A stretch of 15,348 nt of DNA from Flavobacterium psychrophilum (GTDB taxonomy: Bacteria; Bacteroidota; Bacteroidia; Flavobacteriales; Flavobacteriaceae): NCBI GenBank assembly GCA_945897545.1, contig CAMDGJ010000042.1:1-15348 (forward strand), read 5' to 3'. Below the pieces are notes generated by a model. That model searched no databases and was not told where the DNA came from. It worked only from the letters and a program-made list of their open reading frames with translations. The position numbers were made by a program, and so were the translations under genes. Below, piece by piece: positions 6,542 through 14,545 of the stretch (position 1 is the first letter of the stretch; each line of letters starts with the position of its first letter).

Positions 6542-8965
6542 ATGAGAAAAATAATTACTACACTTTTACTGATGTTGGCTCTTTTTCAATCGGGCACATT
6601 ACTATCTCAAGATTTGTTGAGAAGTACTGATTTGAGCACGCTCAAAGTCGATTATTTATCGGACAGTGATATAACCAAAATAAAAAGCCAATTGCAATCT
6701 AATAATACTACTATAGAGCAAGTGGAGCCCATAGCATTAGCCAAAGGGATGTCGGCGGCAGAGTTTTCCAAATTAAAATTGCGATTGGGAGAAAATCAGG
6801 TCAGTCCGAATGGGGTTTCGAATAAAGACAACTTTGATGAGAACAAAGAAGAATTGAGTCGAAAACAAGATAAAATTGTCAATAAAAAAGTAAAGGACAC
6901 TTTAAATTCATTGGTCTTTGGCTCAGAGTTGTTTGATAATCCTGAATTGAATTTTGAACCTAATTTGAAATTAGCTACTCCAGTGAATTATATTTTAGGT
7001 CCTGGGGATGAATTACAAATTAGTGTTTACGGAGTACAAGAATTCTCTGCAAGTGTTCCTGTAAATTTGGAAGGAAAAGTCAGCATTCAATATGTGGGTC
7101 AAATTTCAGTTTCAGGAATGACTATTGAAGCTGCCACACAGAAAATTAAAGGTGCTATTTCTAGACTGTACAGCACAGTGCAATCCGGACAATCACAAGT
7201 TGGAGTTAGTTTGAGTCGAATTAGAACTATTAAAGTAACAATAATAGGTAGTAAACAACCCGGAAATTATTCCATTTCTTCCTTGGCGACTGTTTATAAC
7301 GCTCTCTTTTTGGGAGGTGGGCCAGGTAAGAATGGCAGCTATCGTAACATTGAGTTATTAAGAAATAACAAGGTGTATAAGAATATTGATATTTATAAGT
7401 TTTTGGTCAACGGCAATCAATCTGATAATGTGGGTTTGAAAGACAATGACGTGATACGGATTCCAGCGTATACACAAAGAGTTACTGTGGAAGGACAAGT
7501 AAAACGCCCTGGTATTTTCGAGATGAAAACAGGGGAGACTTTCAAAGATTTATTGTCATTTGCCTCCGGATTCAACGAGTTTGCTTACACGGCATCAGTA
7601 AATGTCTTACAAAAAACCAGTAAAGATTTTAAGGTAAAAGATATAAAATCCTCCGAGTTCAGCAGTTATAAGCCACTCGCTGGGGATGTGTATCGAGTTT
7701 CCAAGATTTTAAACCGATTTGAAAACCGAATTAAAATTGAAGGAGCTGTTTTTAGACCAGACATCTATTCTTTTTATGAAGGAATGCGTGTTTCAGACCT
7801 AATTTTGAAAGCCGATGGATTAAAAGAAGATGCCTACACTAACAGGGCTACAATTGTGAGATTGAAATCTGATTTGACCACCGAGGTGACTAATGTTAAT
7901 CTAGCCAAAGCTTTGGCGGGCGATTCCTTTGCCGATATTCCTTTGAAAAAAGAAGATATCGTGACAGTGTATTCCATTTTAGATTTTGTTGAAGAACATA
8001 AAATAACTATCGACGGAGAAATCAAAAAGCCAGGTGTTTATGACTATCACGAAAACCTGACTCTTAATGATTTATTGGTTCAGGCAGGTGGATTAACAGG
8101 ATCAGCCTCTAAAAGGGTCGAAGTGGCCCGCATGATTAAATCTGATGAAATTGACGATGCCAATCCAAATAGGATCCAATTGTTTAATCTAGAAATTACG
8201 GCAAACAATAATGAGCAAATTAAAAATTTTGAGTTAGAACCTTTTGATGTAGTGAATATTCGTAGAATGGCAGTGTATGAAAAGCCGCAATTGGTTACAT
8301 TAAGTGGAGCCGTAAATTATGCAGGAAAATATGTTTTGGCGAGTAAAAAAGAAAAAATATACGATGTGATTCAGCGTGCTGGAGGATTGACGGCTGTAGC
8401 CAATGTGGATGGAGTGAAAATCAAACGTCCTATTCAAGCCAAGCAAATTGAAGATTTAGAAAATGTGAATCTGAATTTAGGAAAGAAAGATTCCATTCAA
8501 GACAAACTAACCAAAAAGTTGAAAGAGGATTTGAAATACGCTACCATTCCTGTAGATTGGAGAGAAATAGTTAAAGATCCCACCGATAAAACGAATGTTA
8601 CTTTATTTCCTGGAGATGAAATTGAAGTTTCGATTTACAACGAAAGTGTAAAAGTATCGGGTAATGTGCTGTTGACTTCAGAGATTCCTTATGTAAAAGG
8701 CAGAGGATTTAATTATTATTTAAGCTCTGTTGGTGGGACAGATGCTAAGGCATGGAAGAAAAAAGCGTATATCATCTATCCTAACGGGAAGGCAGCTGTT
8801 TCGGGTACTTTCTTATTTATACGCTCGCATCCCAAGGTTTTGCCCGGTTCCCAAATTGTAATACCTGAAAAACCAGAAGCTAGAAAAATGTCTACAGGAG
8901 AATGGGTTAGTATAGGCAGTATAATAACCAGTATAGCGTTGCTAGTAGTTACGGCTTTCAAATAG
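6542..8965 (+). CDS. Wza-like polysaccharide export protein with multiple SLBB repeats
   Basis: Outer-membrane/periplasmic conduit for polysaccharide export. A signal peptide is clear (MRKIITT, hydrophobic core 8-15, probable cleavage near 22, LLS|Q), with no lipobox cysteine. The Poly_export (PES) domain starts at about 147 with YILGPGDELQISVYG. Then come about six SLBB-type units beginning near 232, 314, 397, 488, 585 and 703, each with a V-x-[IVL]-x-G-x-[VI] strand, most followed by a Pro/Gly turn and a [AG]-G-[LGF]-type end. The C-terminus has a hydrophobic helix at about 788-806, where Wza forms its outer-membrane helical barrel. At 807 aa it is about twice enterobacterial Wza (near 380 aa, two SLBB-type domains after the PES domain). 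It is first after the leader, and the kinase-less co-polymerase follows 74 nt later, so the two probably work together. Confidence 0.9.
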   Translation: MRKIITTLLLMLALFQSGTLLSQDLLRSTDLSTLKVDYLSDSDITKIKSQLQSNNTTIEQVEPIALAKGMSAAEFSKLKLRLGENQVSPNGVSNKDNFDENKEELSRKQDKIVNKKVKDTLNSLVFGSELFDNPELNFEPNLKLATPVNYILGPGDELQISVYGVQEFSASVPVNLEGKVSIQYVGQISVSGMTIEAATQKIKGAISRLYSTVQSGQSQVGVSLSRIRTIKVTIIGSKQPGNYSISSLATVYNALFLGGGPGKNGSYRNIELLRNNKVYKNIDIYKFLVNGNQSDNVGLKDNDVIRIPAYTQRVTVEGQVKRPGIFEMKTGETFKDLLSFASGFNEFAYTASVNVLQKTSKDFKVKDIKSSEFSSYKPLAGDVYRVSKILNRFENRIKIEGAVFRPDIYSFYEGMRVSDLILKADGLKEDAYTNRATIVRLKSDLTTEVTNVNLAKALAGDSFADIPLKKEDIVTVYSILDFVEEHKITIDGEIKKPGVYDYHENLTLNDLLVQAGGLTGSASKRVEVARMIKSDEIDDANPNRIQLFNLEITANNNEQIKNFELEPFDVVNIRRMAVYEKPQLVTLSGAVNYAGKYVLASKKEKIYDVIQRAGGLTAVANVDGVKIKRPIQAKQIEDLENVNLNLGKKDSIQDKLTKKLKEDLKYATIPVDWREIVKDPTDKTNVTLFPGDEIEVSIYNESVKVSGNVLLTSEIPYVKGRGFNYYLSSVGGTDAKAWKKKAYIIYPNGKAAVSGTFLFIRSHPKVLPGSQIVIPEKPEARKMSTGEWVSIGSIITSIALLVVTAFK

Positions 8966-9039
8966 TAGCTAGTAGGATCAAAATGAAAAGAGTACTTATC
9001 ATATTAGATAAAATAGATTACACATTATAGAACTTAAAA

Positions 9040-10107
9040 ATGGCAAACGAACTAAAACCTCAAGAAGAAATATCTTTATCAAAATTAATTGAAAAAGGAA
9101 AAGAGTGGTATGCCTTTGTGCTCTCGAAATGGAGAACTATACTATTAGCAGTACTAATAGGATCACTAATTGGCTTAACTTATTCGTTTATTAAAAAACC
9201 TATTTACACCGCTAGTTTATCTTTTGCGTTAGAGAGTAGTAGCACTAGTGGAGGATTGAGTGGTGCTTTGGGTTTGGCTAGTTCGTTTGGTTTTGATTTA
9301 GGAGGTAGTGGAGGCGGAATATTTGAGGGATCTAATTTGACTGAATTGTTCAAGTCTAGAAAAATGGTTGAAAAGACTTTATTGATGCCTGTTATCTTCA
9401 ACGAAAAAACTATTTCATTAGCTGAAATGTATATTCAAAACAAGAGATGGCGCGAAAAATGGGAGAATAAACCAAAATTAGCTAAGCTGCAGTTTTTACC
9501 CAATGCCAATCGCAAGTATTTTTCAAGAAGTCAAGACAGTATTTTTGGTGAGATTTATGATGATTTGTTTAAATATGAACTAGAGGTTGGTCAGAAAGAT
9601 AAAAAAGTTGATATTTTAAGCATTGAAGTTTCTTCCAAAAATGAATTGTTTGCCCTTTATTTTACCGAAGCTCTAGCCAAAAAAGTAGGTGATTTTTATA
9701 TAGAAACCAAAAGCAAAAAAGCACGTATTAATATGGCTATTTTAGAGCGACAAACCGATTCTATTCGTGGGGAACTCAACAATGCCATAGCCGGAGTTGC
9801 AATAGCTAACGATAATACTTTTGGATTAAATCCATCTTTGAATGTGCGTCGTGTTCCCTCTGCCCGTCGTCAAGTTGATGTACAAGCAAATTCTGCCATT
9901 TTAACTGAATTAGTAAAGCAAACTGAGTTGGCCAAAGTTACTCTACGTAAAGAAACTCCTTTAATACAAGTAATCGACAGACCGATTTTGCCCTTGAAAA
10001 AAGAAAAAGTAGGGAAGTTGACAGGTATAGTTGTGGGAGGTTTTATGTTTGGATTTTTGACGGTCTTATTTTTAATACTGAAAAGTATCTTGAAAAAATT
10101 AGTTTAA
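9040..10107 (+). CDS. wzz: Wzz-type polysaccharide co-polymerase without kinase domain
   Basis: Inner-membrane chain-length or export co-polymerase. It has a cytoplasmic N-terminus, membrane helix 1 at about 31-51 (ILLAVLIGSLIGLTYSF), a periplasmic domain, the Pro-rich IDRPILPLKKEKV segment at about 311-323, and helix 2 at about 326-349, ending six residues later. That is the Wzz layout, with no Walker motifs and no tyrosine tail. A Gly/Ser-rich segment at about 67-98 (GGLSGALGLASSFGF and beyond) follows the first periplasmic strand. It lies just after the Wza-like gene, the usual place for a partner co-polymerase. The window thus has two co-polymerases, this one and the kinase at the left edge, which may serve different polymers or act together. 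Confidence 0.85.
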   Translation: MANELKPQEEISLSKLIEKGKEWYAFVLSKWRTILLAVLIGSLIGLTYSFIKKPIYTASLSFALESSSTSGGLSGALGLASSFGFDLGGSGGGIFEGSNLTELFKSRKMVEKTLLMPVIFNEKTISLAEMYIQNKRWREKWENKPKLAKLQFLPNANRKYFSRSQDSIFGEIYDDLFKYELEVGQKDKKVDILSIEVSSKNELFALYFTEALAKKVGDFYIETKSKKARINMAILERQTDSIRGELNNAIAGVAIANDNTFGLNPSLNVRRVPSARRQVDVQANSAILTELVKQTELAKVTLRKETPLIQVIDRPILPLKKEKVGKLTGIVVGGFMFGFLTVLFLILKSILKKLV

Positions 10108-10296
10108 TTTCTACTTGGTTTTGTAAAAAAAAAATTTAGCGTATTGATTTATATTTTTTCATTTTCTAAAATTTAATTATAGTAAAGTACGCATTTTTTT
10201 TATTTAAAGTTATTCGAATTATTTCCGCATTAAAAGACTGGTAAATTTAATCTAATATAGATATCAAATTTTGAGCTCACAAAAACAAATACAAAA
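10108..10296 (+). other. 189-nt A+T-rich spacer before the polymerase gene
   Basis: Contains runs of A (near 10125-10134) and T (near 10194-10201) but no gene, no complete TAnnTTTG element and no GC-rich terminator stem. A 5-bp inverted pair, GCGTA at 10139-10143 and TACGC at 10188-10192, lies just before the T-run, but its 44-nt loop makes it a poor terminator. The spacer separates the export genes from the assembly and glycosyltransferase genes. Confidence 0.4.
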
Positions 10297-11625
10297 ATGG
10301 CACTAGCTATTTTATCAAAATTATTATCAATATTTATTAGTTTATTGATATTATTTAATGCTATGTTCATTAGAAAAATCGTAGGAACATGGTTATTTCC
10401 TGCTACTCTTTTTTCTATATTTTGGTTTGTTTTTATCTTTTTTCCATTAATTATATTGTTTGAAGTGGCAATTAATCCATTGGCAGTAGGTTACCTAAGC
10501 TTCTTGGTAATTTTATTTTCGTGGACATTTGTTTTTTTTAATTGGAAAAAAGCTTTTAGTTCCAATTTAGATAAACCACCAGCTAATGAAGTTTATGATA
10601 CTAAGATATTAAGAGTTACGCTCTGGTTTTCCATTTTCTTTTCAATTGTATGTTCAATAAAGGTAATGTTGGTTCAAGGATTTTCTCTAATAGAGCTGTA
10701 TGAAGATATTGTATTAGTTGCGGCCAAATACGCGGTTTCTCGCTATGCATCAGATGTAATTAGTTCTGCCTATGGCCCTTTGAGTTTGGGGTTTGCTTAT
10801 CTAGCTGTTTTAATTGGGGGCTTAATATTTGGATCAACCCATTCCAGTTCCAGAAAAAAATGGGTGTTGCTTGCTTTCTTGCCTTCGATTATCATTATGG
10901 TTACCCAATCAGCGAAAGGTTCCTTTTTTGGTTCTATTTTTTATTTTTTAGGAGGGATACTTGTCACTAGCATTCAACAGAATAAGTTAATACTCTTTAA
11001 AGCAAATATTATAAGAATCATATTTAAAATAGGTTCTTTTTCAATTTTTTTATTTATATTTTCTCTTATGTCAAGGGGATTGCAAGACGAAAAGGACGTT
11101 GGTTCTTTTTTTGAAAAATTGAGATTTCTATTGGCAACCTATTTTTTTGGTCATTTGTATAACTTCTCTGAATGGGTCGGCGTTTATTGGGATGGTTTCA
11201 ATAATTCAAAATTTGATATTAGCCATTATTATTATGGGTTTTATACTTTTACTTCTATTTATAGATTTTTTGGTTATGAAAAAGTAACCCCAGATGCTGT
11301 ATATGATGAGTATAACAATATACAAGAACTGCTTGAATCTAACATATATACTATTTTTAGGGGTATGATAATGGATTTTGGCATTTTTGGAACTGTTTTT
11401 TTTATTTTTATCATTGGAATTCTATTTCATCTTTGTTTTTATGTTTTTTTGAATAGTAGAAAGCCTATTATTTCTACCGTTATTACTATGTTTATGTTGG
11501 TTGTTTTTTATTATTCCTTTATAATTAGTGTGCTAACTTGGAATATTGTTCCCTTCGTTCTTATTTTGTTTATTATTTTACTAAAATTTAATTCCTATCG
11601 CTTTGTTCTTAAAAAAACTACTTGA
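10297..11625 (+). CDS. wzy: Wzy-type repeat-unit polymerase
   Basis: Integral membrane polymerase that joins lipid-linked repeat units in the periplasm. The 442-aa protein is strongly hydrophobic, with about 10-12 membrane segments and a larger polar region at about 259-345, as in Wzy proteins. SRGLQDEKDVGSF (Arg260 region) and NIYTIFRGMIMDFG (349-362, Arg355) resemble the oligosaccharide-repeat-unit polymerase family common in Bacteroidota; arginines in such periplasmic loops are the usual catalytic candidates. Sequence identity among Wzy proteins is low, so the call rests on topology, these motifs and the overlapping Wzx gene. The reading frame is very T-rich, unlike the left-block genes, as is common for polymerase genes swapped between strains. 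Confidence 0.85.
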   Translation: MALAILSKLLSIFISLLILFNAMFIRKIVGTWLFPATLFSIFWFVFIFFPLIILFEVAINPLAVGYLSFLVILFSWTFVFFNWKKAFSSNLDKPPANEVYDTKILRVTLWFSIFFSIVCSIKVMLVQGFSLIELYEDIVLVAAKYAVSRYASDVISSAYGPLSLGFAYLAVLIGGLIFGSTHSSSRKKWVLLAFLPSIIIMVTQSAKGSFFGSIFYFLGGILVTSIQQNKLILFKANIIRIIFKIGSFSIFLFIFSLMSRGLQDEKDVGSFFEKLRFLLATYFFGHLYNFSEWVGVYWDGFNNSKFDISHYYYGFYTFTSIYRFFGYEKVTPDAVYDEYNNIQELLESNIYTIFRGMIMDFGIFGTVFFIFIIGILFHLCFYVFLNSRKPIISTVITMFMLVVFYYSFIISVLTWNIVPFVLILFIILLKFNSYRFVLKKTT

Positions 11626-12880
11626 CGGGAAGTCTAAATTTTTTATTTATATGTTATTAGCTCAACTGCTATTTATGTTGTCTAACTTATTTATAAATTA
11701 TAAAATCGAAAAAATATGGTCTGTAGAGGGATTTGCTACCTATAATTTATTAAAAAGATTTGGATCCTTTATTGTTTTTCCACTTATTTTAGGGGTTGGT
11801 ATTGGTATTCCACGATATATTAGCTTTTTAAAAAAAGGTAGAAATGATGTTTCACAAGGAATTGAATATTTGTTTGCTGGATTAATCATCTTTTTTCTAA
11901 CATTTTTAGCTTTTTTAGTTCTAATACTTCTGTTTCCAGAACTGATTCTCTCTTCATTTAAATATAGTGGGCCTAATAGCGTAATACTTATAGTAGCTCT
12001 ATTTGTGTTTAGTCAGGGTGTTTTTGTTATTATTAGTTCTTTTTTTCGTGGGAAAATCCAGTTTGGAAGAAGTAGTTTGCTAAACGTGTTAGTTTTGTCT
12101 TTGTTACCAACGGTTATTATTTTTTTTCCAAGTACTATTTTTGATTATTTTTTTATTTATGCAATTTTAACCATTGCTGTGCTAGCCATTACATTTGCAT
12201 ATACTATTTATAACAACTCTATTTCTTATAAACGAACCCAGTTTAAAGTCAGGCAACTTGTTCATTATGGAGCTCCCAGAGTAGTAGGTGATGCCATTTT
12301 ATTTTCTTTAGATTTTATTCCCATTTATTTTGTAAGCGTTTTTATAAGTCTTGAAGAATCGGGCTATTTATCTTTGAGTTTTATGTTTTTCAAATTAGCA
12401 TCTGTCTCTTTTGATTTGATAGGTTCACTTATTTTACCTTTGTATGGCAAAGGATTTAAAACTGAATCTTCGGCTGTGTTTATCAAGAAGGTCAATAGAC
12501 TATTGCTGATTTCTGGGGGTTTAGCATTAGTAGCTTCAACCTTAGGTTATTTATTAATTCCTTATCTAGTAACCAGTTTTTTCGGTTCATTATCTAAAGC
12601 TATTTTGGCTTCTCAGTACATATTTATTGCTTTCCCTTTTTATGTTGTTTTTACTATTTTAAAAAATGTTTTGGATATCATTAGCCATAAAGCCTATAAT
12701 TCATTAATCCAAATTGGCGGTTTTCTTGCGATGGCTTTGACTCTTTTTTATGGAATTTACCAAAAAGAATGGTTTTATTATAGAACTTTGACTATTATTA
12801 TTCCTTACTTTATTTTAGGGCTTTTAACCTATTTTGTTTGGAATAAATTAAAATATAAGTTATCTCATAATATCATTTAA
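11603..12880 (+). CDS. wzx: Wzx-type polysaccharide flippase
   Basis: Polytopic membrane protein (425 aa, about 12 hydrophobic segments) of the MOP/polysaccharide-transporter type, which moves undecaprenyl-linked repeat units to the periplasmic face. The N-terminus FLKKLLDGKSKFFIYMLLAQ, a short basic stretch then the first helix, is typical of Wzx. The chosen TTG start overlaps the polymerase gene by 23 nt, which suggests translational coupling. The alternative ATG at 11651 would remove the basic stretch and part of helix 1, so TTG is preferred with moderate certainty. A glycosyltransferase begins 7 nt after the stop. Function is inferred from topology, length and pairing with Wzy. Confidence 0.85.
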   Translation: MFLKKLLDGKSKFFIYMLLAQLLFMLSNLFINYKIEKIWSVEGFATYNLLKRFGSFIVFPLILGVGIGIPRYISFLKKGRNDVSQGIEYLFAGLIIFFLTFLAFLVLILLFPELILSSFKYSGPNSVILIVALFVFSQGVFVIISSFFRGKIQFGRSSLLNVLVLSLLPTVIIFFPSTIFDYFFIYAILTIAVLAITFAYTIYNNSISYKRTQFKVRQLVHYGAPRVVGDAILFSLDFIPIYFVSVFISLEESGYLSLSFMFFKLASVSFDLIGSLILPLYGKGFKTESSAVFIKKVNRLLLISGGLALVASTLGYLLIPYLVTSFFGSLSKAILASQYIFIAFPFYVVFTILKNVLDIISHKAYNSLIQIGGFLAMALTLFYGIYQKEWFYYRTLTIIIPYFILGLLTYFVWNKLKYKLSHNII

Positions 12881-12887
12881 AAAGGAA

Positions 12888-13619
12888 ATGTTTAATGATT
12901 TTAATAAATATAATTCGATGATTTCAGTTTGTATGGCGACCTATAATGGCGAGAAATATATAAAAGATCAACTTTTGTCTATTTTAAAACAAATTGGCCT
13001 CAATGACGAAATTATTATTTCAGATGATTTATCTAAAGATAAAACCATTGAAGTTATAGAAAGTATAAAGGACAGTAGAATCAAACTATTTTTCAACAAA
13101 AATAGAGGATATACTAATAATTTTCAAAATGCAATTCAACACGCTTCTGGAGATTATATTTTTTTATCGGATCAAGATGATATTTGGATGGACAATAAAT
13201 TAAAAATTATGTCTGAATTACTCATAAAATATGATTTTGTCGTTAGTGATGCCAAACTGGTGAATATCAATTTAGAAAGTTTGGGCGCCACATATTTTGA
13301 GTTAAGAGGAGGTGGTGCAAATGGATTTATAAATAATTTGAAAAAATTGAAATATATCGGATGTTGTATGGCTTTTAGAAAGATAATTTTAAAAAAAGTA
13401 CTACCTTTTCCGATTAACTCGAAGTTGTGTCCTCATGATATGTGGATTACGATGATAGCTGAATTTTATTTTAAAACGTATGTCATAAAGGAGCCCTTAT
13501 TGTTGTACAGAAGACATGGTGAAAATGTATCAACTCATATCAGTTCAACCCCATTATTATTTAAAATACAATTTAGAATTTATTCCTTTTTTAAAGTAAT
13601 TTCGCGTTTCAGTTTTTAG
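12888..13619 (+). CDS. Family 2 glycosyltransferase (rhamnosyltransferase-like)
   Basis: Cytoplasmic GT-A fold enzyme that adds a sugar from a nucleotide donor to the lipid-linked repeat unit. ISVCMATYNGEKYI near residue 12 is the usual GT2 opening, ISDDLSKDKT follows, and the metal-binding motif LSDQDDIW has DQDD at 95-98. The C-terminal half has CPHDMW and EPLLLYRRHGENVS. The SDQDDIW plus HD-W plus YRxHGxNV set is typical of GT2 enzymes annotated as rhamnosyltransferases, which would fit rmlB nearby, but donor and linkage cannot be read from sequence. The start may be ATG 12888 (preceded by AAAAAGGAA) or ATG 12918, which matches family N-termini better (MISVCMATYNG). At 243 aa it is on the short side for such enzymes. 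Confidence 0.85.
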   Translation: MFNDFNKYNSMISVCMATYNGEKYIKDQLLSILKQIGLNDEIIISDDLSKDKTIEVIESIKDSRIKLFFNKNRGYTNNFQNAIQHASGDYIFLSDQDDIWMDNKLKIMSELLIKYDFVVSDAKLVNINLESLGATYFELRGGGANGFINNLKKLKYIGCCMAFRKIILKKVLPFPINSKLCPHDMWITMIAEFYFKTYVIKEPLLLYRRHGENVSTHISSTPLLFKIQFRIYSFFKVISRFSF

Positions 13620-13777
13620 AAGAATTGTGTAGATATGTTTGTTATACTTTTAAAATTAAATTTTTTGGTTTTATTTGTATTGAATTTAATCTATTTTAGT
13701 TAAACAAAAGCAAAATAAATAGTAATTTAGGTTAGGTTTTATATTATTAATTTGACATTATAAAAGAATTTCTTTAG
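13620..13777 (+). other. 158-nt A+T-rich spacer between the two glycosyltransferases
   Basis: No gene is seen. It includes TATGTTTG at 13634-13641, a match to the Bacteroidota -7 element but without a TTG at the right distance upstream. No terminator-like stem is present. This is the longest gap among the otherwise tightly packed genes from 10297 onward, so it may hold a weak promoter or be a remnant of a deleted gene. Confidence 0.35.
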
Positions 13778-14524
13778 ATGATAATCTCTATAATAACAGT
13801 TGTTTTTAACAACGAAAATACTATCCGCGAGGCAATTGAATCTGTTCTAGGACAAACCTATAAAAATATTGAATATGTTATTATAGATGGAGGTTCTAAA
13901 GACAATACCGTAAATTTTATAAATAAATACAAAGACCAACTTGGTTATTTTGTTTCAGAAAAAGATAATGGGCTCTACGAGGCAATGAATAAAGGAATTA
14001 AAGCTTGTACTGGAGATATAATAGGAATTTTAAATTCAGATGATTTATACGAGGATTTAAATGTTATTGCTAGAGTTATGGAAGAATTTACTAAAGATTC
14101 TGAGTTAGATATTTTGTATGGGGATTTGGTATATGTAAAAAGCAATAACACCAAAAAAGTGGTTCGTAATTGGAAATCTAAAAGTTATTACGATTTTTTT
14201 TTTGAGCATGCTAATGTCCCTCCTCATCCTTCATTGTTTGTGAAAAGTAAAGTTTATAAAGAAACGGGATTATTTGATTTGCGCTATAAGTTAGCGGCTG
14301 ATTATGAACTAATGTTAAGAATGTTTAAAAATCACAATTTTAAATCTAAATATATTCATAGTTTGATAATTAAAATGAGGTTAGGTGGGGCTACAAATCA
14401 GAGTTTTTCAAATGTTATTGCTCAAAATAAAGAGATACTTAAAGCATGGGAAAATAATGGATTAAAAGCGCCGTTTTATTTAATGCCATTGAGGATATTG
14501 AAACGTTTGACCCAATTTGTTTAG
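13778..14524 (+). CDS. Family 2 glycosyltransferase
   Basis: A 248-aa GT-A fold transferase expected to add one sugar of the repeat unit at the cytoplasmic membrane face. It begins IISIITVVFNNENTIREAIESV, with IDGGSKDNT at about 36-44, SEKDNGLYEAMNKGI, the metal-binding NSDD at 86-89, then HPSLFV and LAADYELMLRMF in the acceptor-side half. DNGLYEAMNKGI with ADYELMLR marks a widespread GT2 subgroup of O-antigen and exopolysaccharide clusters, distinct from that of the preceding transferase. Donor and acceptor are unknown. The ATG at 13778 fits the family start exactly. The sugar reductase gene follows after 21 nt, probably in the same transcript. Confidence 0.9.
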   Translation: MIISIITVVFNNENTIREAIESVLGQTYKNIEYVIIDGGSKDNTVNFINKYKDQLGYFVSEKDNGLYEAMNKGIKACTGDIIGILNSDDLYEDLNVIARVMEEFTKDSELDILYGDLVYVKSNNTKKVVRNWKSKSYYDFFFEHANVPPHPSLFVKSKVYKETGLFDLRYKLAADYELMLRMFKNHNFKSKYIHSLIIKMRLGGATNQSFSNVIAQNKEILKAWENNGLKAPFYLMPLRILKRLTQFV

Positions 14525-14545
14525 TTAATTAAAGTATTTATTATA

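Noticed and set aside
8983..9030. Possible 15-residue open frame (MKRVLIILDKIDYTL) between the export gene and the co-polymerase
   Set aside because: Too short to judge, no homology recognised, and chance frames of this size are expected in A+T-rich spacers.
10139..10201. GCGTA / TACGC inverted pair followed by a T-run, as an intrinsic terminator
   Set aside because: A five-base stem with a 44-nt loop is unlikely to form or terminate transcription.
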